DNA from: an uncultured Bacteroidales bacterium | GTDB taxonomy: Bacteria; Bacteroidota; Bacteroidia; Bacteroidales; CAIXZF01 | Length of the DNA stretch: 38,153 nucleotides | Direction of reading: 5' to 3' | Assembly (NCBI GenBank): GCA_903923925.1 | Contig: CAIXZF010000117.1 | Coordinates: 1-38,153, forward strand | In this document: piece after piece, positions 8,369-15,202 of the stretch | Layout: each line of letters begins with the position of its first letter | Numbering within the stretch: the stretch's first letter is position 1 | Program-made: the position numbers and the translations under genes | The notes under the pieces: generated by a model | What the model was told of the DNA's origin: nothing | Seen by the model: the letters and a program-made list of their open reading frames with translations, nothing else | Database searches by the model: none

Positions 8369-9166
8369 TTAATTGCTTCTTATCTCATTTTCGTCCTTGG
8401 AGTTTTTATTATACCGCTTTCCAAAATTGAATGACAGATAGAAACTCGCAAAAAAGTTTCGGGGTGTATTAAATGCCATTATAGAAATTGATTGCGGATA
8501 AAAATCACAGCTGGCACCAACTTCAAGCGCTTTCACTCTGTCATTTTCTGCACCAAACTCAAAATTCAAACCAACTTTACCATATAAACCCGGATGAATT
8601 TTGGTTTCAGGAATACCATAATTAATAGGTGCTCTTCCAAAAATATTCTCATAGAAGTGCTGGGAAGGATCAAACCGTTCTGTTGTCAGATAAAATGGAT
8701 CTGAAGGATTCTGAGTGTAGTTTATAATGTAAAGGTAAACTGGCTTTACAAAGCCGATTGATGCTCCTGCATGATAAAGATACCGTATCTCAACCCCTCC
8801 CCAGTATGGTTTTCTGTTCATTTGTTTCTCATACCCGATACCGCCTCGCAGAATGTACAGCTGATTTAATTTTCCATACACATAACTTTTACTATTGTCG
8901 GCAAAGGGATAAACTGTTTTAATTTCTTTGGGCGCCTTCATAGTAACAAATTCAGCCTCGAGTATTCTTCGCTTAAAAACAGAAATACTGCTGCCACGAG
9001 TAATTCCAAGTCCGAATCCATTCGAATGAGCAATTAACCTGAAAATAGATTCTTTCCTGAGAAAAAACTCCTTATCGGTGCTGTCCTGATCCAGAATCTG
9101 AGCGGAAAGGCTTCCTGAAAGACTACTTAATAGACCAACTAATACAAATAATACTCTCCTTACCAT
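8369..9166 (-). CDS. Uncharacterised outer-membrane-like protein conserved in Bacteroidetes
   Basis: The protein has 265 residues. A signal peptide (1-22, ending SLSAQ) is followed by a body of short alternating amphipathic strands rich in Tyr, Phe and Gly (for example NQLYILRGGIGYEKQ and VEIRYLYHAGASIGF), as in outer-membrane beta-barrels. The last conserved strand is SFYLSFNFGKRY. The segment EFVTMKAPKEIKTVYPF, followed by SYVYGKLNQLY, is one I associate with hypothetical proteins of this phylum. I cannot assign a function. Upstream on the same strand, 39 bp away, is a 50-residue lipoprotein frame, and the two are probably co-transcribed from a promoter near 9406-9413. Confidence 0.75.
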   Translation of the reverse strand: MVRRVLFVLVGLLSSLSGSLSAQILDQDSTDKEFFLRKESIFRLIAHSNGFGLGITRGSSISVFKRRILEAEFVTMKAPKEIKTVYPFADNSKSYVYGKLNQLYILRGGIGYEKQMNRKPYWGGVEIRYLYHAGASIGFVKPVYLYIINYTQNPSDPFYLTTERFDPSQHFYENIFGRAPINYGIPETKIHPGLYGKVGLNFEFGAENDRVKALEVGASCDFYPQSISIMAFNTPRNFFASFYLSFNFGKRYNKNSKDENEIRSN

Positions 9167-9205
9167 TTCGGATGAAGTTGAATAAATAGTTCTTTAAACG
9201 ATTAC

Positions 9206-9358
9206 TCAGTGGTATCCGATTTTTTCTACCTGAAATCTCTTTGCTTCACCTCCGTAAGCAGGGCATCCTGCTCTGGGAGCTTTACACGCTGAAAATAATA
9301 CGATCATTCCTAAAATAAAAACGACCATTATTAACATTTTCTTTATCTGTACATTCAT
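9206..9358 (-). CDS. Small lipoprotein, 50 residues
   Basis: ATG at 9358 and TGA at 9208-9206 give 50 residues. Two Lys at 6-7 precede a hydrophobic helix (MLIMVVFILGMIVL) and the lipobox LFSAC, with Cys25 as the predicted lipidated residue. The mature part is only 26 residues, with Gly-Cys-Pro-Ala-Tyr-Gly-Gly in its first half and ending GYH. It would be anchored in the inner or outer membrane. Short Bacteroidetes lipoproteins with a Cys-Pro-x-Tyr/Gly motif are common beside envelope genes, but I cannot name a function. It lies 39 bp upstream of the outer-membrane-like gene. Confidence 0.7.
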   Translation of the reverse strand: MNVQIKKMLIMVVFILGMIVLFSACKAPRAGCPAYGGEAKRFQVEKIGYH

Positions 9359-9405
9359 GATTTATTGATTTTACTTTTAAATACGGTTTGAAGGCAATAT
9401 ATTTA

Positions 9406-9413
9406 CAAAGTTA
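9406..9413 (-). promoter_or_regulatory. Promoter -7 box for the small lipoprotein / outer-membrane protein pair
   Basis: The minus strand reads TAACTTTG (9413-9406), an exact TAnnTTTG, 47 bp upstream of the ATG at 9358. I see no clear -33 TTTG at the usual distance. Confidence 0.5.
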
Positions 9414-9487
9414 AGTTAATTCACACACTTAAAACCATATGTTGCCTTGTTTTATTGCACAATGGTTTGTTGATATTTTGATTATCA

Positions 9488-10171
9488 ATGGAGAACCGCA
9501 TCGAGCCTGTACTTGAAGAGAGTTGGAAAAAAATATTGGAAAATGAATTTCATCAGCAGTATTTTTCAGATTTAAAGAATTTTCTTATCGAGGAGAAAAA
9601 AAGTTACAGGATTTATCCACCTGGTCCATTAATTTTTTCTGCCTTTAACTTTACACCTTTTGATAATGTAAAAGTTGTAATACTGGGCCAGGACCCTTAC
9701 CATGGCCCCGGACAAGCCCATGGATTGTGCTTTTCTGTGCCAGCCGGTATAACTTTCCCACCATCATTAAGGAATATATTCAAGGAACTTCTCTCTGATG
9801 CTGGAATTCCTGTTCCAATGCACGGAAATCTGGAACCATGGGCAAAACAGGGTGTATTACTCTTAAATGCAACACTAACTGTAAGAGCCAGGCAGGCTGG
9901 AGCACATCAAAAAAGAGGTTGGGAGAATTTTACCGATAATGTGATTACAGCACTCTCATCACAAAGAAACAATCTCGTTTTTATCCTCTGGGGAAATTAT
10001 GCAATTGCAAAGAAATCGCTTATAGATGACTCAAAACATTGCATTTTAACAGCTGCTCATCCTTCTCCATTCTCTGCCGACAGAGGTTTTTTTGGTTGTA
10101 AGCACTTTTCTTCTACAAATAATTATCTGATAGGTAGAGGGTTAAGTAGAATTGATTGGAATTTGTATTGA
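9488..10171 (+). CDS. ung: Uracil-DNA glycosylase, family 1
   Basis: The protein has 227 residues, the usual family length. The water-activating motif GQDPYHG is at residues 67-73 with catalytic Asp69. The uracil-binding Phe follows in LCFSVP, and LLLNATLTV supplies the Asn that recognises uracil. The HPSPFS motif near residue 192 carries the catalytic His and the DNA-intercalating loop. The enzyme excises uracil from DNA to start base excision repair in the cytoplasm. Its start ATG follows AT-rich DNA without a Shine-Dalgarno site. It is followed 72 bp later by the FadL-like gene on the same strand, with no functional link expected. Confidence 0.96.
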   Translation: MENRIEPVLEESWKKILENEFHQQYFSDLKNFLIEEKKSYRIYPPGPLIFSAFNFTPFDNVKVVILGQDPYHGPGQAHGLCFSVPAGITFPPSLRNIFKELLSDAGIPVPMHGNLEPWAKQGVLLLNATLTVRARQAGAHQKRGWENFTDNVITALSSQRNNLVFILWGNYAIAKKSLIDDSKHCILTAAHPSPFSADRGFFGCKHFSSTNNYLIGRGLSRIDWNLY

Positions 10172-10243
10172 GATTTCTCAATATTGTAAAACTTGAATAC
10201 TTTCTTTTTATATTGCGCTATTATTCACCTAAATGCGTACAAT

Positions 10244-11479
10244 ATGAAAAAAATGACCTTCTTATTTTTCCTGTTTGTGGGATTTGGCCTTAATTCTTCC
10301 TTTGCCGGAGGATATCAGGTTACTTTGCATGGGCAGAAACAAACCGGAATGGGACTAGTTGGGACTTCAATTACGTTCGATGCAGGTTGTCTGTTTTTTA
10401 ACCCTGGTGGGCTGGGGTTTGTAAAAGACAAAATTAGTGTTTCGGCTGGTGTGAGTTTCATTAAATCAATGGTGAAATTTCAAAAGCAAGAACCTTCAGT
10501 TTATGAAGCAGAAACTGATAATCCAATGGGAACACCGTTTTATTTCTATGCTGCTGGAAAAATAAACGACAAATTAAGCGTCGGACTTGCTGTTAACACC
10601 CCATATGGTAATAGTTTGAAATGGGGAAACGATTGGGCTGGTAAATTTCTTATTGAAGACATTAAATTAAAAGCCATTTTCGTGCAACCCACTGTTTCTT
10701 ACAAAATTAACAATATGTTGAGTTTTGGTGCCGGTCTGGTTTATGCTTTCGGTGATGTAAACATTAACAAAGCAATTCCTGTTTCTGGCGCAGGAAACAC
10801 TGATGGACAGGTAAATATCAGTGGTAAAGCCTCAAGTTTTGGATACAATCTTGGCTTACTATGCAAACCAACCGAAAAACTGCAGATCGGAATTGATTAC
10901 AGATCTAAAATTGATATGAACGTAAAAGATGGAGATGTTACTATGACAGTTCCCTCTTCTCTTTCTACTAATTTCCCTGCTACCAATAGTGTAGATGCAA
11001 CTTTGCCATTACCTGCAAATCTTGACTTCGGTGCTTCCTATCAATTAAATGATAAAGTTCTTGTTGGGTTTAGCGTAAATTACGTTTTATGGAGTATTTA
11101 TGATTCTTTAATTTTCGATTTTAAAAACAATACTTCTGCTCTTACTGATTCCCATAATCCACGGGAATATAAGAATACTATAATCTATAGAATTGGCGGA
11201 CAATATGAAGCCAACGAGAAATTTGCTTTCAGAGCTGGTGCTTACTATGATCCTACTCCAACCAATAAAGATTATTTTAACCCTGAAACTCCAAGTCTCA
11301 ATAATATCGGTCTTACATGTGGATTCTCCTACAAACCGGTTAAAAAGCTTAGTGTCGATGTGTCATTTTTATATGTGATTGGTAATGAGCGCGAAGCCTA
11401 TTATACTCCGGATAATTTCGGTGGAAAGTTTAAAAGCCGTTTTTACATCCCTGGCTTCGGTCTTACTTATAGTTTATAA
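10244..11479 (+). CDS. FadL/OmpP1/TodX-family outer-membrane transporter for hydrophobic compounds
   Basis: The start is set at 10244 because MKKMTFLFFLFVGFGLNSSFAG is a clean signal peptide. The upstream in-frame ATG at 10193 would add 17 residues ahead of it. The mature protein begins GGYQVTLHGQKQTGMG, and NPGGLGF follows soon after, the family hallmark. The rest is a 14-strand-type barrel with strands ending in a terminal aromatic/hydrophobic strand (IPGFGLTYSL). Family members pass long-chain fatty acids or other hydrophobic molecules across the outer membrane. The next gene, 19 bp downstream, encodes an SGNH hydrolase lipoprotein, so a lipid-hydrolysis-and-uptake pair is plausible. That link is inferred from the operon only. 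Confidence 0.9.
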   Translation: MKKMTFLFFLFVGFGLNSSFAGGYQVTLHGQKQTGMGLVGTSITFDAGCLFFNPGGLGFVKDKISVSAGVSFIKSMVKFQKQEPSVYEAETDNPMGTPFYFYAAGKINDKLSVGLAVNTPYGNSLKWGNDWAGKFLIEDIKLKAIFVQPTVSYKINNMLSFGAGLVYAFGDVNINKAIPVSGAGNTDGQVNISGKASSFGYNLGLLCKPTEKLQIGIDYRSKIDMNVKDGDVTMTVPSSLSTNFPATNSVDATLPLPANLDFGASYQLNDKVLVGFSVNYVLWSIYDSLIFDFKNNTSALTDSHNPREYKNTIIYRIGGQYEANEKFAFRAGAYYDPTPTNKDYFNPETPSLNNIGLTCGFSYKPVKKLSVDVSFLYVIGNEREAYYTPDNFGGKFKSRFYIPGFGLTYSL

Positions 11480-11498
11480 TCCTTAAAATCGAATAATC

Positions 11499-12833
11499 AT
11501 GAAGATCAAAATAGTATTATACTTGTCTGCAATTGCCCTTCTAACAACCTGTAAGCCTGATATGAAGGAGTTTACACCATCCGCGGGGCAGGCTGATTTT
11601 TCAAAATATATTTCTATCGGCAATTCACTAACAGCTGGATATGCCGACGGCGATGTATATAAATCCGGTCAGCAATATTCTTATCCAAACATTCTTGCAG
11701 GTCAAATGAAACTTGTAGGTGGTGGAAATTTTAACATTCCATACATGTTCGACGAAAATGGTCTTGGAAGAAAATTAATCTTAGGCTACTCTACTGATTG
11801 TTTGGGAGTTACCGGTTTAGGTCCGATTCCTGCAGGTCCTGGACCCAATATTGCACAGAATATGCAGAATATTGGTGCCCAGGGTCCGTATAATAACATG
11901 GGAGTTCCCGGACTGAAATCTTTCCACCTTGGTATTCCGGGTTACGGAACAATGAACCCATATTTTGGACGATTCGCCAAAAATCCTGCAACAAGCAGTG
12001 TACTTGGCGATGCAGCACTTATCGGACATACATTCTTTACATTTTTTGTTGGAAATAACGATGTCCTGCTTTATGCTGTAAATGGTGGTAATGAAGGACC
12101 GGAAAGTATTACACAAATGCCTGTTTTTCAGGGATCCATTGATGCTGCTATTGGTGCAATGATTGCAAATAATGCTAAAGGAGTTATAGCCAACATTCCT
12201 GATATTTCTGATATTCCGTATTTTAAAACTGTTCCTACAATGGGACTTGTTTTAACAGAAGCTCAGGCCACTCAGTTAAATGCAGGTTATGCTGCATACA
12301 ATGCCGGGGCTCAGCAGGTAAATGTACCTCAGATTGTATTCCATGCAGGTCCTAATGCATTTGTTATACAGGATACCCATTCACCATACAGTCTAATTGG
12401 CGGTTTAAGGCAAATAAAAGCTAATGAGCTTATTTGTTTGTCGGTTCCTCAGGATTCGCTGAAATGCAAATATTGGGGATCACAAAAGCCAATTCCGGCA
12501 AAATATATTATGGATGAATCTGAAATCACTGCTGTGAAATCTGCTACTACAAATTTCAACGCTTATTTGAAAAGTGTTGCAGCTGAAAATAATCTTGCTT
12601 TTGTTGATTTCAATACGTACTTCAAATCATTTGTAAGTGGACTGACATTTGATGGTATTAAGCTATCTGCAACCTTTGTAACAGGAGGATTGTTCTCTCT
12701 TGATGGTGTACATCCAAATCCTAGAGGGCAGGCTGTCATGGCCAATTATTTTATTGATGCTATCAATGGAAAATATGGTTCGAGTATTCCAAAAGTAAAT
12801 ATTTCAGATTATCCGGGAATTACCTTCCCTTAG
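11499..12833 (+). CDS. SGNH/GDSL-family hydrolase lipoprotein
   Basis: The protein has 444 residues. The lipobox LLTTC places a lipidated Cys at residue 18. SGNH blocks are visible: block I as IGNSLTAGY with nucleophile Ser43 (GNSL instead of GDSL), a GNND motif at 185-188 corresponding to block III, and block V DGVHPN with the Asp402/His405 pair. Two extra inserts between the blocks make it longer than the simplest family members. It should be an esterase or lipase anchored to the outer membrane. The 19-bp spacing from the FadL-like transporter suggests that released acyl products could be taken up by that protein (inference). It ends 2 bp from the convergent smpB stop codon. Confidence 0.85.
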   Translation: MKIKIVLYLSAIALLTTCKPDMKEFTPSAGQADFSKYISIGNSLTAGYADGDVYKSGQQYSYPNILAGQMKLVGGGNFNIPYMFDENGLGRKLILGYSTDCLGVTGLGPIPAGPGPNIAQNMQNIGAQGPYNNMGVPGLKSFHLGIPGYGTMNPYFGRFAKNPATSSVLGDAALIGHTFFTFFVGNNDVLLYAVNGGNEGPESITQMPVFQGSIDAAIGAMIANNAKGVIANIPDISDIPYFKTVPTMGLVLTEAQATQLNAGYAAYNAGAQQVNVPQIVFHAGPNAFVIQDTHSPYSLIGGLRQIKANELICLSVPQDSLKCKYWGSQKPIPAKYIMDESEITAVKSATTNFNAYLKSVAAENNLAFVDFNTYFKSFVSGLTFDGIKLSATFVTGGLFSLDGVHPNPRGQAVMANYFIDAINGKYGSSIPKVNISDYPGITFP

Positions 12834-12835
12834 AG

Positions 12836-13282
12836 TCAGTTTTCGTTGCGTTCCAATTCGCGACGGTTGTCTTTTTGTTTGATTGTTTCCCGTTTATCAA
12901 ACATTTTCTTTCCACGGGCGAGGGCTACGTCAATTTTGGCGAGCCCTTTCTCATTTATATAAAGCATAAGCGGAATAATTGTGAAGCCCTTTTCCTTAAC
13001 TTTTGTTTGAAGCCTTTTCAGTTCTCTGTTATTTAACAACAGCTTTCTGTCGCGCCTGGGCTCATGATTATATATTGTACCATGGGAATATACAGAGATA
13101 TTCATGTTTATCACCCATAATTCATGCCCCTTAAAAACACAATAAGCTTCTCCAATATTCGCTTTGCTTGCTCTGATCGACTTGATTTCAGTACCAGTAA
13201 GCAACAATCCTGCTGAGAAAGTATCAAATATAAAGTATTCAAAACCAGCCTTCTTATTTTTTATTACAATGCTATTTGCCAT
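12836..13282 (-). CDS. smpB: SsrA-binding protein SmpB
   Basis: The protein has 148 residues, the normal size. It starts with NKKAGFEYFIFDTFSAGLLL, followed by GTEIKSIRASKANI, the oligonucleotide-binding core of SmpB. Next come the YNHEPRRDRKLLL and basic GLAKIDVALARGKKMFDKRE segments and a Lys/Arg-rich tail that becomes helical on the ribosome. With tmRNA it rescues stalled ribosomes in the cytoplasm. No tmRNA gene was seen in the window. A TAATTTTG box at 13351-13344 on the minus strand may be its promoter. The gene is convergent with the SGNH hydrolase. Confidence 0.96.
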   Translation of the reverse strand: MANSIVIKNKKAGFEYFIFDTFSAGLLLTGTEIKSIRASKANIGEAYCVFKGHELWVINMNISVYSHGTIYNHEPRRDRKLLLNNRELKRLQTKVKEKGFTIIPLMLYINEKGLAKIDVALARGKKMFDKRETIKQKDNRRELERNEN

Positions 13283-13370
13283 AAACTGTCCTTGCCCTGA
13301 GCATTAATTGTACTTTTCTGAATGTTGCTTATTATTTATTCGACAAAATTAATCAGCAATCCTGATATTC

Positions 13371-13401
13371 AATTGATAAATATCAATTAATTATTGATAA
13401 A
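13371..13401 (+). promoter_or_regulatory. Candidate operator: three ATTGATA half-sites upstream of the heme operon
   Basis: ATTGATA occurs at 13372-13378, its reverse complement TATCAAT at 13381-13387, and ATTGATA again at 13393-13399. The outer two are direct repeats 21 bp apart (two helical turns), and the middle one makes an inverted repeat with each. The site lies 40-70 bp before the -7 box at 13440, on the side of the heme genes. It is reminiscent of, but not a good match to, a Fur box. Confidence 0.45.
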
Positions 13402-13439
13402 AATGTTAAGTGTCTGTATTCCGCATTGTACTTATTATG

Positions 13440-13447
13440 TAATTTTG
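13440..13447 (+). promoter_or_regulatory. Promoter -7 box of the heme operon
   Basis: TAATTTTG is an exact TAnnTTTG. It lies 22 bp before the GTG start at 13470. No clear TTTG is found 19-21 bp upstream, as expected if an activator or repressor bound at 13371-13401 contributes. Confidence 0.55.
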
Positions 13448-13469
13448 CAATTCAAAACGAAAAAGTATA

Positions 13470-13823
13470 GTGAAGGGATTTTTACATAAAGGTTTAATAA
13501 TTAGCTGGGCGTTGGCAGTATTCTATCTGCACCTTGGCTCCCTTGTAAATTTCCATCAACATCATCTTTGGAAAAAATTCCTTATTCCTACTGTAATTGC
13601 AGCTAAAAAGGAAAAAAAGGAAGAATCAGCCTTTGTGGTTAAAGTAAAATATCATTCGGGAAATGCAGGTTTTAAGTTTGATCCTGTAACCAGCAAAGCA
13701 TTCGCATTTAATTATTCAGAATTTTCAGGCAATTCAGGTCTGATATTGTTTTCAGGAGATATGTCTGTTTGTCAGACTGACCTCCCGCGATCGCTGTCCT
13801 TGCGAGCGCCTCCCATCGCTTAA
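13470..13823 (+). CDS. Small membrane-associated protein at the head of the heme operon
   Basis: The frame has 117 residues and begins with GTG; no in-frame ATG lies nearby upstream. Residues 7-27 form a hydrophobic helix (signal anchor), followed by the His-rich FHQHHLW (28-34). A Lys/Glu-rich stretch (46-53) precedes a mixed domain with a single Cys (Cys101), and the protein ends SLRAPPIA. Short proteins with an N-terminal helix, histidines and a terminal Arg-Ala-Pro-Pro are often encoded next to metal-related TonB receptors. The resemblance here is motif-level only. Given the position, I suspect a role in heme or iron handling, but no function is known to me. It is the first gene before the HmuY-like gene, 104 bp apart. 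Confidence 0.6.
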   Translation: MKGFLHKGLIISWALAVFYLHLGSLVNFHQHHLWKKFLIPTVIAAKKEKKEESAFVVKVKYHSGNAGFKFDPVTSKAFAFNYSEFSGNSGLILFSGDMSVCQTDLPRSLSLRAPPIA

Positions 13824-13832
13824 TTTATTGCT

Positions 13833-13878
13833 GACCACGTAATCTGGCTTGCTGTTTCATTTATATGAAGCAGTGGTC
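13833..13878 (+). promoter_or_regulatory. Stem-loop between the small membrane protein and the HmuY-like gene
   Basis: TTTCAT (13855-13860) pairs with ATGAAG-side sequence from 13865, continuing GCTG with CAG. After a bulge of about 12 nt, GACCAC (13833-13838) pairs with GTGGTC (13873-13878). A long T tract does not follow, so an RNA-processing or attenuation hairpin is as likely as a terminator. Confidence 0.35.
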
Positions 13879-13927
13879 TTTAGTTATGTATATTCAAATT
13901 TTTAATAATCAATTAATTTAAAATTAA

Positions 13928-15202
13928 ATGAAAACTACTACAAGAATTATTGTTACTGCCCTCGTACTCATCTCAGGTATTAATTTGAGTAAAGCCCAAA
14001 CATCGCTTCAAAAGGATTCAATTGCCATGCTGGCATCTTATTCCAATGAGGTTTATTATAGTTTTACTGCTGGGCAAGTTGCTTCTGTTGCCAGAAACCA
14101 GTGGGATATTGCATTCAGAACAAATATTATGAGTTCGAGTATATTAGTCAATGATGGGGTTGGAGTTACTCTTTATAGCTATCCAAAAACAGATTCTTCT
14201 GGTTGGGCATCTGCCTGGGACACAACAGGATTTTCAACATGGTCTCCTCTGTACAATGATCCAACCGATTGGGAAAACGGTGCCTTTAGCCGCACTGCTA
14301 CTGGTCATCCTGATTATGGATGGGGTGTTTACAATAGTATTACACATGATCTTCGTGGGGATTCATGCTTTCTGATTAAAACCCGCGATGGCGGTTTTAA
14401 AAGGATTTTTATTGCTCGTAAAATTTCTGTTAACAATACTTATATTTTCCGTGTAGCTAATCTTGATGGTTCAAATTCCACTGAAATATCTTTTGCCTGC
14501 ACTCCTTATATGACTAAAGATTTTGTTGGTTATGATCTACAGACCATGCGGGCTGTTGATTTTCAACCAGCTAAAAATTCATGGGATATCCTTTTTACAA
14601 AATACATGTCGGTTCAACCTGATGGTACTCCTTATCCTGTTACCGGAGTTCTTAATAATGAAGGTATTGGTGCAAGTAAATTTGCTCAGGTTCCGGTTTC
14701 ATACAACAATTGGGGCCCCCAGGAATTCGATATTTCACGTTCACCAATTGGTTGGGATTGGAAGTATTTTGACATGAATCTCTTTACGTATCAGGTTGAT
14801 GATTCATTGGTATATTTCCTGAAAAATACTGAGGAGAATGTTATTAAACTGGTATTTGAACGTTTCGATGGTAGCAGCACCGGCAAGGTTGTGTTCTCAA
14901 GAGGAATTGTATCAGTAGTCGGAACTCCGGAAATTGATTTTTCTACACGTAAAATATCAACTTTTCCTAATCCTGCTTGTGATTTAGTAAACTATACACT
15001 AAGTTCTTCGATTAACGGAAATGCCACGATTACTATAACTGACCTGGCCGGCAGAACAATGTCCTCAAGAAATATAGCAGTAAGATCAGGGCAGACAATT
15101 ATTGGTAACATCGATGTTTCAGCTTTACAATCTGGTCTGTATCTCATAGATTATCAAGTAGGTACAAACAGAGAAAGCCACAAATTAATTATTCAGAAAT
15201 AA
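13928..15202 (+). CDS. HmuY-like heme-binding protein with a T9SS type A sorting domain
   Basis: The protein has 424 residues. A signal peptide (1-23, ending SKAQT) is followed by the HmuY pattern: YSNEVYYSF, then NQWDIAFRT and the YSYP region. A second block reads NSWDILFTKYMS with PYPVTGVLNNEGIGA, which is characteristic of HmuY-family proteins. The last 80 residues form a type A sorting domain (STFPNPACDLVNY, TDLAGRTM, LQSGLYLIDY). HmuY of Porphyromonas gingivalis is a lipoprotein that captures heme and passes it to the receptor HmuR. Here the heme-binding module appears to be exported by the T9SS instead. Its stop codon overlaps the ATG of the TonB receptor gene by one base (TAATG), giving translational coupling. 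The exact heme ligands cannot be assigned from sequence alone. Confidence 0.78.
   Translation: MKTTTRIIVTALVLISGINLSKAQTSLQKDSIAMLASYSNEVYYSFTAGQVASVARNQWDIAFRTNIMSSSILVNDGVGVTLYSYPKTDSSGWASAWDTTGFSTWSPLYNDPTDWENGAFSRTATGHPDYGWGVYNSITHDLRGDSCFLIKTRDGGFKRIFIARKISVNNTYIFRVANLDGSNSTEISFACTPYMTKDFVGYDLQTMRAVDFQPAKNSWDILFTKYMSVQPDGTPYPVTGVLNNEGIGASKFAQVPVSYNNWGPQEFDISRSPIGWDWKYFDMNLFTYQVDDSLVYFLKNTEENVIKLVFERFDGSSTGKVVFSRGIVSVVGTPEIDFSTRKISTFPNPACDLVNYTLSSSINGNATITITDLAGRTMSSRNIAVRSGQTIIGNIDVSALQSGLYLIDYQVGTNRESHKLIIQK

Noticed and set aside
10193-10243. Upstream start for the FadL-like gene
   Set aside because: The extra 17 residues precede a complete signal peptide starting at 10244, which is the better start.
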